From assembly GCA_002371115.1 (NCBI GenBank), contig DFFY01000043.1:1-8106 (forward strand): 8,106 nucleotides of DNA, written 5' to 3'. A model generated the notes under the pieces. That model was given only the letters and a program-made list of their open reading frames with translations. It had not been told where the DNA came from and did no database searches. Each line of letters opens with the position of its first letter. Within the stretch, counting starts at the first letter, position 1. A program made the position numbers and the translations under genes. Below, in pieces: positions 1-5,401 of this stretch. The stretch comes from Bacteroidales bacterium UBA3764. GTDB taxonomy: Bacteria > Bacteroidota > Bacteroidia > Bacteroidales > UBA932.

Positions 1-365
1 AGGAACTCCGATGCGTCGGCAACGCAGTCCGGGCAGTCACGAAGGACCTTCCCGGTCCCGATACCCTTAAGGAGCCTGCAACGGGTTGCTCCGTTCCGCT
101 GCTGGAACTTCTCCATGAGGACCTTCATCCGGGCGCGCGAGAGATTGCGGTCCTTCGTGTGAAGGCCGAGAATCATCCCGGCGCCCACGAGGGCCCCGCA
201 GGTTCCTTCCATGTTCCCCATTCCGGTCCCGTAGGCCCCGGCGATATCGAGGGCCATCTGCTCCGGGAGGTCCACAAGGTCGCAGTAGGTGCAGAACACT
301 GCCTGCGCGCAGTTATGAGTGTTGCAGCGTTTCTTCTCGGCTGCGAGGTGCTTACGTGATTCCAT
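1..365 (-). CDS. C_GCAxxG_C_C family cysteine-rich protein (3' end cut by window)
   Basis: The gene starts at the ATG read from 365 and stays open to the window edge, giving 121 complete codons without a stop; the C-terminus lies outside. It matches the layout of the C_GCAxxG_C_C (putative redox) family: NCAQAVF near residues 18-24, a glycine-rich YGTGMGNMEGTCGALVG stretch at 45-61 with Cys56, ILGL at 65-68, a helix ending in RCRLL with Cys96, and a late Cys111/Cys114 pair. Cysteines also sit at 14, 19, 25 and 28. Members are small, soluble and thought to bind metal or do redox chemistry; no precise reaction is known to me. No signal peptide is visible. The extra C25-x2-C28 pair after the NCAQ motif may add a metal site (inference). 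The family call is fairly sure, the function is not. Confidence 0.8.
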   Translation of the reverse strand, partial: MESRKHLAAEKKRCNTHNCAQAVFCTYCDLVDLPEQMALDIAGAYGTGMGNMEGTCGALVGAGMILGLHTKDRNLSRARMKVLMEKFQQRNGATRCRLLKGIGTGKVLRDCPDCVADASEF

Positions 366-1066
366 AGGCGTCATTTGCTGAAAAAGAATGCGGCCCACTT
401 CATTGGGATGCTATCCGCTGCTAAGTTACGGAAAAAGTTGCTAATCGCGAATAGGTGCCTTGTACCAAGTCCGCCGCCCCGAAATAAGGCAGCTACCTTG
501 GAACAAGGATTGGTCTGTACAATGGTCGTTGGCCGGGGCCTTCGGCCACCGGGGGAGGACAGAAGGGAGCACTGCGCTCTTATCCTCAACGGCCGTCACC
601 TGAACCGGTCGGTATCCGATTCCCCCTTTCAGCGTTTGTCAAAGGCATCCGTCCGCAGGACCTGGGGTATTCCCATCGGCCCGGGATGAGGCCCTTGCCG
701 CCATTGGAGAACAGGCTCTCACACAGCGGTCTGCTGTCGGCTCGTTTCTGGCTGGATAGCTCACGACTTTTCTTCTCGGCTTTTCCTTGGATTCCCATAT
801 TGCATCAGCAGGCGACCAGCGATGGAGCTGTTGGTTTTCAGTTTGATTAACAGGGGTCTCCTTATTTCGGATGCGAAGCTACGATGCGACATCTGTCCGT
901 AATCCAAAATACGCGTGCCCGTTGAGGGCCGCTACCTCCCGGATTTCCTGGAAAAATTCATCCTCGCTGCGTTGCGGTAATTTTTCTGGAAATTTTTGGT
1001 AACGGGATGCTCGCATCTGTGACGCTGCATCAGAAATTAAGTTTAACCCTTTAATAATCAAAAATC
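366..1066. other. 701-bp gene-poor, hairpin-rich region upstream of ssb
   Basis: No reading frame here resembles a known protein. The longest open frames (375-689 plus, 371-589 minus, 586-798 minus, 879-1061 minus) are compositionally odd or need a TTG start. What is visible is a dense series of small dyads: 496-508 (CCTTG, GAA loop, CAAGG), 534-551 (CCGGGGC with a CTTCG loop), 651-661 (GTCC, gca, GGAC), 723-737 (ACAGC, ggtct, GCTGT), 817-830 (CAGC/GCTG) and the large nested dyad at 918-1006. ACGGCCGT (589-596) and ACCGGT are perfect palindromes. The region could be a structured RNA, a transfer-origin or single-strand promoter region, or decayed DNA. The sequence alone does not decide among these. 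Confidence 0.5.
918..1006. promoter_or_regulatory. Nested dyad symmetry just upstream of ssb
   Basis: An outer pair CCCGTT (918-923) and AACGGG (1001-1006) encloses two branches. The first is short: GAGG (924-927) with CCTC (935-938). The second is a near-continuous stem: ATTTCC (943-948) pairs with GGAAAT (988-993), and after one bulged base GAAAAATT (951-958) pairs with AATTTTTC (979-986). A 20-nt loop remains that can fold further. The pairing is directly readable. It ends about 60 bp before the ssb start, so it could act as a leader structure or as a folded single-strand DNA signal; that role is inference. Confidence 0.45.
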
Positions 1067-1387
1067 ATGAAAACTCTCAACAGCTTCACCCTCTCTGGTC
1101 GCCTCACCGCCGATGCCCGTTACTTCGAAGGTAAAACCGGCAAAGTCGCCCGCTTCTCCATCGCCCACAACTTCGCCCATGGCCAGCAGCCGCTCTTCGT
1201 GGATTGCGTCATGTTCTCCAAGACCGGTGCCAAGGACACCCCCATCCCCGAGAACCTTCTGACGAAGGGTACCCCGGTCCAGATCTGCGGACTCTTCCGC
1301 CCCGCCAAGACCGCCGAGGGGAAATACTCCGGATACGACCTGGTCGTAGGTTCCTGCGACCCGCTTGAGGATGAGAGCGCTTCTTAG
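1067..1387 (+). CDS. ssb: Short single-stranded DNA-binding protein (SSB, OB-fold)
   Basis: This 106-residue protein opens with LSGRLTADARYFEGKTGKVARFSIAHN, continues with FVDCVMFSK and KGTPVQICGLFRPAKT, and closes with a final beta-strand region (YSGYDLVVGS). That is the order of the bacterial SSB OB-fold. SSB coats single-stranded DNA in the cytoplasm during replication, repair or conjugative transfer. The protein is much shorter than housekeeping SSBs: it has almost no linker and ends PLEDESAS instead of the acidic DDxPF-type tip that recruits partner proteins. This favours a mobile-element copy (inference). The ATG at 1067 follows an A-rich stretch with no Shine-Dalgarno site, normal for this phylum. 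A strong terminator follows at once, and an antirestriction-type gene comes next. Confidence 0.85.
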   Translation: MKTLNSFTLSGRLTADARYFEGKTGKVARFSIAHNFAHGQQPLFVDCVMFSKTGAKDTPIPENLLTKGTPVQICGLFRPAKTAEGKYSGYDLVVGSCDPLEDESAS

Positions 1388-1406
1388 CGCTCCCTTCTGT
1401 CCTCCC

Positions 1407-1437
1407 AGGCGCCCGTTCCAGGGCGCCTTTCTCTTTT
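1407..1437 (+). terminator. Intrinsic terminator after ssb
   Basis: A perfect 8-bp stem AGGCGCCC (1407-1414) / GGGCGCCT (1421-1428) has a 6-nt loop and is followed by the T-rich run TTCTCTTTT (1429-1437). It begins 20 nt after the ssb stop and ends 30 nt before the next start codon. Confidence 0.85.
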
Positions 1438-1467
1438 CCCATTGTCCAATCCTAATCCATTCCAACT

Positions 1468-2340
1468 ATGGCAAGCAATATCTATCAGATGGTCACTGAC
1501 CGCATCATCGAACAAATGAACGCCGGCATCGTTCCCTGGCACCAGCCCTGGGTGGGCGGAGCCGCCATGGCAATCAGCTACACTACTCGCAAAGCCTACT
1601 CCATGCTTAACCAGCTCCTCCTGGGCAAACCCGGCGAATGGCTCACCTGGAATCAGATTCAAGCCAAAGGCGGCCGTGTCAAACCCGGTGCAAAATCCCG
1701 CTTCTGCGTCTACTGCCAGTTTGTCGAGAAGAACGACGTTCCAGATGACGAAGACGAAAAGAAGCGTGACGGCTACCTCATCCTCAAGTGGTACCGCGTC
1801 TTCCATATCGACGACACCCTCGGCATCGAGAGCAAGTGCCAGGCGGTCGAGCCTGGTTCCAACCTCTCGCCCATTCAGCGGGCCGAGGACGTAATAGCCG
1901 CTTACCTTCAGCGCGAAAGTTCCCTCACATTCTTCCATGAAGAAGAATCCACATCGGCCTATTATTCCCCGTCCCGGGACGAGGTGGTTGTCCCCAGGCT
2001 CGCCCAGTACCAGCTGGCCGAGGAGTATTACTCCACCGCCTTCCACGAGTTCACGCACTCCACGATGCACGAGTCCCGTTGCAATCGGACATCCGAAAGC
2101 GCCATCACCCGCTTTGGCGATTCCGACTATTCCCGAGAGGAGCTCGTCGCCGAGATTGGCAGCGCCATGCTCTGCAACCGCATCGGCATTGAGAACGAGA
2201 AAGCCTTCAGGAACTCCGCCGCCTACATCCAATCCTGGCTGAAAGCCCTCAAGAACGACAACAAAATGATTGTCTGGGCTGCCAAGAAGGCGGAAGAGGC
2301 GGCGAGGTATATCCTTGGGGAATCTTTGCCGGAAGGATAG
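1468..2340 (+). CDS. ArdC-like antirestriction protein with zinc metallopeptidase domain
   Basis: The protein has 290 residues, usual for the family. The N-terminal half is the ArdC-type single-strand-DNA-binding domain: IYQMVTDRIIEQMNAG (5-20), then VPWHQPW (22-28), RKAYSMLNQLLLG (41-53) and the KWYRVFHID strand. The C-terminal half is a zincin-like peptidase: HEFTH at 193-197 gives the HExxH zinc and catalytic site, and EELVAEIGSAM (224-234) supplies the likely third ligand (E225 or E229). ArdC proteins from conjugative plasmids protect incoming DNA from restriction enzymes; related proteins occur in many Bacteroidota mobile elements. The start at 1468 is the first ATG after the ssb terminator. 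No obvious double-strand promoter fits in the 30-bp gap, so expression may need readthrough or another signal. Whether the peptidase acts, and on what, cannot be read here. Confidence 0.85.
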   Translation: MASNIYQMVTDRIIEQMNAGIVPWHQPWVGGAAMAISYTTRKAYSMLNQLLLGKPGEWLTWNQIQAKGGRVKPGAKSRFCVYCQFVEKNDVPDDEDEKKRDGYLILKWYRVFHIDDTLGIESKCQAVEPGSNLSPIQRAEDVIAAYLQRESSLTFFHEEESTSAYYSPSRDEVVVPRLAQYQLAEEYYSTAFHEFTHSTMHESRCNRTSESAITRFGDSDYSREELVAEIGSAMLCNRIGIENEKAFRNSAAYIQSWLKALKNDNKMIVWAAKKAEEAARYILGESLPEG

Positions 2341-2342
2341 AT

Positions 2343-2374
2343 TTTGTTCTTTATTGAGAAAAATGCTATATTTG
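2343..2374 (+). promoter_or_regulatory. Bacteroidota-type promoter for the MNT/HEPN pair
   Basis: TTTG at 2343-2346 is separated by 20 nt from TATATTTG at 2367-2374, an exact fit to the phylum's TTTG / TAnnTTTG pattern. It begins directly after the ardC-like stop codon. With the -7 box centred on 2370-2371, transcription should start near 2377-2380, only a few bases before the ATG at 2384. Confidence 0.75.
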
Positions 2375-2383
2375 CCCTTGACT

Positions 2384-2704
2384 ATGAGTCAAAAGGATAT
2401 CATACAGGGAATGAGAGAAATTGCGAAAGCCGTATTGCCTTCCGGTGCGGATGCTTTTCTCTTTGGCTCTCGCGCCCGAGGCGATGCTCGTTTGGATTCA
2501 GACTGGGATGTTCTCATCCTGATTGACGGAGAGAGAGCTACCGGGGCAGATTTTGACAAGTATGCCTATCCTTTCGTGAACTACGGCTGGTCTATTGGTG
2601 AACAGATTAATCCTCTCATTTACTCGTTCTCTGATTGGAACAATCGTAGCATCAGTCCTTTTTATAAGAATGTTCAAAACGAAGGAGTAAGCCTATGCCA
2701 CTGA
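2384..2704 (+). CDS. MNT-type nucleotidyltransferase (probable antitoxin of a HEPN/MNT pair)
   Basis: The 106-residue protein is a minimal nucleotidyltransferase. Residues 28-42 show the signature G28-S29, ten residues, D40-W41-D42 (GSRARGDARLDSDWDV), the metal-binding motif of the polymerase-beta superfamily. In characterised HEPN/MNT systems this partner neutralises the HEPN protein, in the MntA/HepT case by adding AMP units to a tyrosine. The start at 2384 was chosen because an earlier in-frame ATG (2363) overlaps the promoter's -7 box; ATG 2411 (residue 10) is a weaker alternative. The final 10 bases overlap the HEPN gene, which implies translational coupling. Base composition is clearly lower in G+C than in the genes on either side, suggesting recent acquisition. 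Confidence 0.85.
   Translation: MSQKDIIQGMREIAKAVLPSGADAFLFGSRARGDARLDSDWDVLILIDGERATGADFDKYAYPFVNYGWSIGEQINPLIYSFSDWNNRSISPFYKNVQNEGVSLCH
2682..2687 (+). promoter_or_regulatory. Shine-Dalgarno site of the HEPN gene
   Basis: AAGGAG sits 7 nt before the ATG at 2695, inside the end of the MNT gene. It stands out because the other genes in the window have no such site, and it supports the chosen HEPN start. Confidence 0.6.
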
Positions 2705-3093
2705 CAGATGAAGAAAGGAAAGCGATTGTGGAATATCGTTTGGAGAAATCCTGTGATGCACTGGTAGAGGCTAAAGATTGTGCATCCATGGGCCATTGGA
2801 ATCTGGCCGCAAACAGGTTATACTATGCTGCCTATTATGCTTCATCGGCATTACTGATTAGTGCCGGGTATGCCGCCAAGACCCACGATGGGACTATTGG
2901 TATGATTGGACAGCATTATGTCCGTACAGGAATCCTTGCCAATGAAGATGGTAGTCTTCTGGCCAGGCTACAGAATATGCGGCATACCGGGGATTATGAT
3001 GACTTTTTGGACTGGACGCAGGAAGATGTGGATCCGTATATTCCTAAGACGGAGGCATTCATCAAGAAAATCCAAGATATTATTTGCGCCTGA
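2695..3093 (+). CDS. HEPN-domain protein (probable toxin partner)
   Basis: The 132-residue all-helical protein fits the HEPN family usually paired with minimal nucleotidyltransferases: a first helix pair with YRLEKSCDALVEAKD, then NLAANRLYYAAYYASSALL and the closing TEAFIKKIQDII helix. The usual HEPN RNase motif is R-x4-6-H. Here the corresponding site reads R96-H-T-G-D-Y101, so R-x4-Y, a form I know from this subfamily. The tyrosine could be the residue modified by the MNT partner, but that is inference. A genuine Shine-Dalgarno AAGGAG (2682-2687) lies 7 nt before the ATG, rare in this phylum. G+C is 25/60 and 29/60 in two hand-counted lines, against 34/60 in the ardC-like gene and 39/60 in the NlpC gene. 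Toxicity cannot be proved from sequence; some pairs of this type have other roles. Confidence 0.85.
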   Translation: MPLTDEERKAIVEYRLEKSCDALVEAKDCASMGHWNLAANRLYYAAYYASSALLISAGYAAKTHDGTIGMIGQHYVRTGILANEDGSLLARLQNMRHTGDYDDFLDWTQEDVDPYIPKTEAFIKKIQDIICA

Positions 3094-3174
3094 CTATGCA
3101 GACTTGTATAGTTGAGTACAGTTGACTGCTCTTAATGCTATAAAAATGTCACATTATTTGACACGCTGAAAAAC

Positions 3175-3208
3175 AAAAACGCCTTACAAATAACTGCAAG
3201 GCGTTTTT
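3175..3208. terminator. Bidirectional terminator between HEPN gene and tRNA-Ser
   Basis: A perfect 11-bp stem AAAAACGCCTT (3175-3185) / AAGGCGTTTTT (3198-3208) has a 12-nt loop. On the plus strand it ends in a T run; on the minus strand the stem is followed by GTTTTT. It can therefore stop transcripts of the HEPN gene from one side and of tRNA-Ser and the upstream operon from the other. Confidence 0.85.
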
Positions 3209-3211
3209 CTG

Positions 3212-3298
3212 CGGTGAGTGAGGGATTCGAACCCCCGTTGCGCTCGCACGCAAACCTGTTTTCGAGGCAGGCTCCTTCAACCACTCGGACAACTCACC
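3212..3298 (-). tRNA. tRNA-Ser, anticodon CGA
   Basis: The 87-nt cloverleaf reads from 3298 down to 3212. The acceptor stem is GGTGAGT / ACTCACC with discriminator G. The anticodon loop is CTCGAAA (anticodon CGA, reading UCG codons). A long variable arm, GCGTGCGAGCGC, is typical of serine tRNAs. The T-arm is GGGGG-TTCGAAT-CCCTC with one G-T pair. The innermost anticodon-stem pair is a C/A mismatch. CCA is not encoded, so the tip must be added by an enzyme. Its 3' end faces the accessory genes at lower coordinates, the orientation expected if it served as an integration site. Confidence 0.95.
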
Positions 3299-3311
3299 GG
3301 GAAGTGGACTG

Positions 3312-3342
3312 CAAAGATACTAAAAAATATTTACTTTACAAG
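3312..3342 (-). promoter_or_regulatory. Possible promoter for tRNA-Ser
   Basis: Read on the minus strand, TATCTTTG (3319-3312) matches TAnnTTTG, and CTTG (3342-3339), a 3/4 match to TTTG, lies 19 nt upstream, overlapping the end of the epimerase gene. Initiation near 3308 would leave a precursor of about 10 nt before the tRNA. The tRNA may also be co-transcribed with the operon. Confidence 0.5.
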
Positions 3343-4464
3343 GGTAACACCGATGCCGGGTTCCGCGGGCAGGGTAAGTTTGCCATTCACCACGCGTACG
3401 CCGGTGAAACGGTCGTTGGCGATGAGCAGGTTGCCGTCCAGGTCGGCAAAATCCACGGCGGGGGAGAGCTGCGCGGCGGCGGAAACGGCGCAGGAGGTTT
3501 CCGTCATGCAGCCCACCATCACCTTCATGCCCAGGGCGCGGGCGGTGGAAACCATCTTCCATGCCTCGCGCATGCCGGTGCATTTCATGAGCTTGATGTT
3601 GATGCCGGAGAAGGCGCCCACCAGTGAAGGGATGTCCTTGAGGCGCTGAATGCTTTCATCGGCAAAAATGGGGAGGGGAGAGCGCTCGGTGAGCCAGGCA
3701 ATGTCGTCCAGCTGCGTCACGGGCATGGGCTGCTCCACCATCACGATGCCCTGCGAAGCCAGCCAGTGAATCTCGTCCAGGGCCTTGGATCGGTCTTTCC
3801 AGCCTTGGTTGGCGTCCACGGCCAGCGGTACCTGAGTAACCGAACGGATGGTGCGAATCATCTCCTCGTCGGTGTCCAGCCCCACCTTCACCTTCAATAT
3901 ATTGAAGCGTCCGGCGGCCTCCAGCGTCTTTTCGCGCACCACATCGGCCGTGTCAATGCCAATGGTATAGGTGGTCGATGGTGCCTTGGCGGCGTCCAGC
4001 CCCCAGATACGGTACCACGGCTGGCCCATGAGTTTGCCCACCAGGTCGTGCAGGGCAATGTCCACGGCGGCCTTGGCGGCGGAATCACCCTCCGACAGGC
4101 TGTCCACGTAGGTGAGGATGTCCTCCAGCTGGAACGGGTCCGTGAATTGCGACAGGTCCACCTTCTCCAGGAAGGCCGTCACGGAGGCTACGGACTGCCC
4201 CAGGTAGGGCGGCATGGAAGCCTCTCCATAGCCCGTAATTCCCTCATACTCAATCTCTACCTGCACGTCTGGCGTGGTTTTCCGGCTGTACGACGCCACG
4301 GTGAATGTGTGCGTGAGTTCCAGCTCGTACGGGAAGAATTTCAGGTGCATGCGGCCATCGCCCTTGACGATATTGAACCTTTTCGGTCCGCCGGTGCATC
4401 CCGCCAGCGCCACGCCGGCCGCTGCCAGCGCCGAGGTCTTGAGGAAGTCGCGTCTATTCTGCAT
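3331..4464 (-). CDS. Dipeptide epimerase (L-Ala-D/L-Glu type, enolase superfamily), Tat lipoprotein
   Basis: The 377-residue protein belongs to the muconate-lactonizing/dipeptide-epimerase branch of the enolase superfamily. Catalytic motifs are in order: K191-V-K193, D217-A-N219, E244 in MVEQP, D269-E270-S271 and K291 in NIKLMK. A mobile capping domain precedes the barrel. The likely reaction is inversion at the Glu alpha-carbon of L-Ala-D-Glu or a related dipeptide from peptidoglycan; substrate specificity in this family varies. The N-terminus is unusual: NRRDFLK (3-9) is a twin-arginine motif, followed by a hydrophobic stretch and the lipobox LAGC with Cys23. This predicts a folded, lipid-anchored enzyme outside the cytoplasm. 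The start at 4464 begins that signal; a longer frame to 4584 has a poor extension lying inside the NlpC gene. It overlaps that gene by 11 bp. Confidence 0.88.
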   Translation of the reverse strand: MQNRRDFLKTSALAAAGVALAGCTGGPKRFNIVKGDGRMHLKFFPYELELTHTFTVASYSRKTTPDVQVEIEYEGITGYGEASMPPYLGQSVASVTAFLEKVDLSQFTDPFQLEDILTYVDSLSEGDSAAKAAVDIALHDLVGKLMGQPWYRIWGLDAAKAPSTTYTIGIDTADVVREKTLEAAGRFNILKVKVGLDTDEEMIRTIRSVTQVPLAVDANQGWKDRSKALDEIHWLASQGIVMVEQPMPVTQLDDIAWLTERSPLPIFADESIQRLKDIPSLVGAFSGINIKLMKCTGMREAWKMVSTARALGMKVMVGCMTETSCAVSAAAQLSPAVDFADLDGNLLIANDRFTGVRVVNGKLTLPAEPGIGVTLVK

Positions 4465-5401
4465 AATAAGGATTGCTGAGCGTCGTTTGAATCTGGGGAT
4501 CCGTGCCGATATACGGCAGGAAGCGCGTGCCGAAGAGGTATCGGCCCGTATTGTAAGCGTCGAAACAGGCGTCCTCCGGCACAAAACTGCCTATCTTCAC
4601 CAGCCCCAGCGAATGGATGAAACGGCCGCCGCCCAGGTAAAAGCCCACGTGGCTCACGCCGGGGGTGCCGTCCTCCTTCCATCGGCCAAAGAACACCAGG
4701 TCTGCGGGCTGCAACTGGTTCATGTCCGTGATGCGCTCGCCCACTTTGCTTTGCGGACCGGCGTCGCGGGGGAGGATGAGGTCGTGCATGAACAGGACCG
4801 TGCGCACAAAGCCGCTGCAGTCCATGCCCTTGGGCGACATGCCGGCCCAGAGGTAGGGGAAACCTAACATGCTTTGGGCCGTTTCCAGGATGGCTTCGGG
4901 GCTGTTGCTGATGCCTTTGCGCCAATCGTCCTCCTCCTGGGCCAGCTGGCGGGAGATGTAGCCGGTACGTCCGTCCGGGAAGGCCACCTTGAAGTAGTTG
5001 CCGCGCTTGCCCAGGTAGCGGAGCATGTCGCCCGCCACCACGTCCGACACCGTAGCGGAGTGCCTGGCGGCTTCTTGATAGACGATGCCCGTGAGTGCCG
5101 TCACCACCACCTTGGGGGCCACGTTCCACGCATGGTAGGCCGCATAGTCCATCACGGTGATGGCATCCTTGTGTACCCAGCCGGTATAGGTGTCCGGCGT
5201 CTGCACCTGCGGCCAATTGTACTCGCCGCCTGTCTGCAGGATGTGCACAGGGGTGCCCAGCAGGGCCTGCGACACCATTTCTGCGCTGTACGCAGGCGTA
5301 TCGCGCAGGTTGCACACGGAAATGTTCACTACGCCCCACTCTTGGGCGAGGGCGGAAAGGCTGACGAGCAGCGCCGCCGCCAAAAGACTCAGTTTCTTCA
5401 T
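4454..5401 (-). CDS. Secreted NlpC/P60 peptidase with SH3-like domains
   Basis: The 315-residue protein starts with a Sec signal peptide (MKKLSLLAAALLVSLSALA, cleavage near residue 19-20). Residues about 22-155 form two SH3-like segments (WGVVNISVCNLRDTP; later YFKVAFPDGRTGYIS), which usually bind the cell wall. The C-terminal NlpC/P60 domain has the catalytic cysteine in GMDCSGFVR (C195), histidine H251 in VSHVGFYLGGG, and H263 in FIHS as the likely third polar residue. Such enzymes cut the D-Glu to diamino-acid bond of stem peptides in the periplasm (known for the YkfC-like group, inferred here). The ATG at 5401 overlaps the truB stop by 4 bp (ATGA). The 3' end overlaps the epimerase start, so the hydrolase and the epimerase are coupled in translation and probably in pathway. 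Confidence 0.9.
   Translation of the reverse strand: MKKLSLLAAALLVSLSALAQEWGVVNISVCNLRDTPAYSAEMVSQALLGTPVHILQTGGEYNWPQVQTPDTYTGWVHKDAITVMDYAAYHAWNVAPKVVVTALTGIVYQEAARHSATVSDVVAGDMLRYLGKRGNYFKVAFPDGRTGYISRQLAQEEDDWRKGISNSPEAILETAQSMLGFPYLWAGMSPKGMDCSGFVRTVLFMHDLILPRDAGPQSKVGERITDMNQLQPADLVFFGRWKEDGTPGVSHVGFYLGGGRFIHSLGLVKIGSFVPEDACFDAYNTGRYLFGTRFLPYIGTDPQIQTTLSNPYYAE

Noticed and set aside
375..689. Plus-strand open frame of 104 codons in the gene-poor region
   Set aside because: Starts with a non-ATG codon, has low-complexity Arg/Pro/Gly composition and no family features; a minus-strand frame over part of the same DNA is equally open.
879..1061. Minus-strand open frame of 60 codons overlapping the ssb leader
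   Set aside because: It needs a TTG start, coincides with the nested dyad, and shows no recognised family. Its acidic C-terminal half looks somewhat protein-like, so it is not wholly excluded.
1384..2232. Long minus-strand open frame opposite the ardC-like gene
   Set aside because: It is the antisense shadow of a gene with clear ArdC and HEFTH motifs; its own product lacks recognisable features.
3116..3163. Small repeats after the HEPN gene (AGTTGA twice; TGTCA/TGACA)
   Set aside because: Too short and weak to call an operator or attachment site; no copy of the tRNA 3' end is present here.
4465..4584. Upstream extension of the epimerase by 40 codons
   Set aside because: The added residues are Arg/Ser-rich and lie in the NlpC/P60 gene; the ATG at 4464 begins a coherent Tat-lipoprotein signal.
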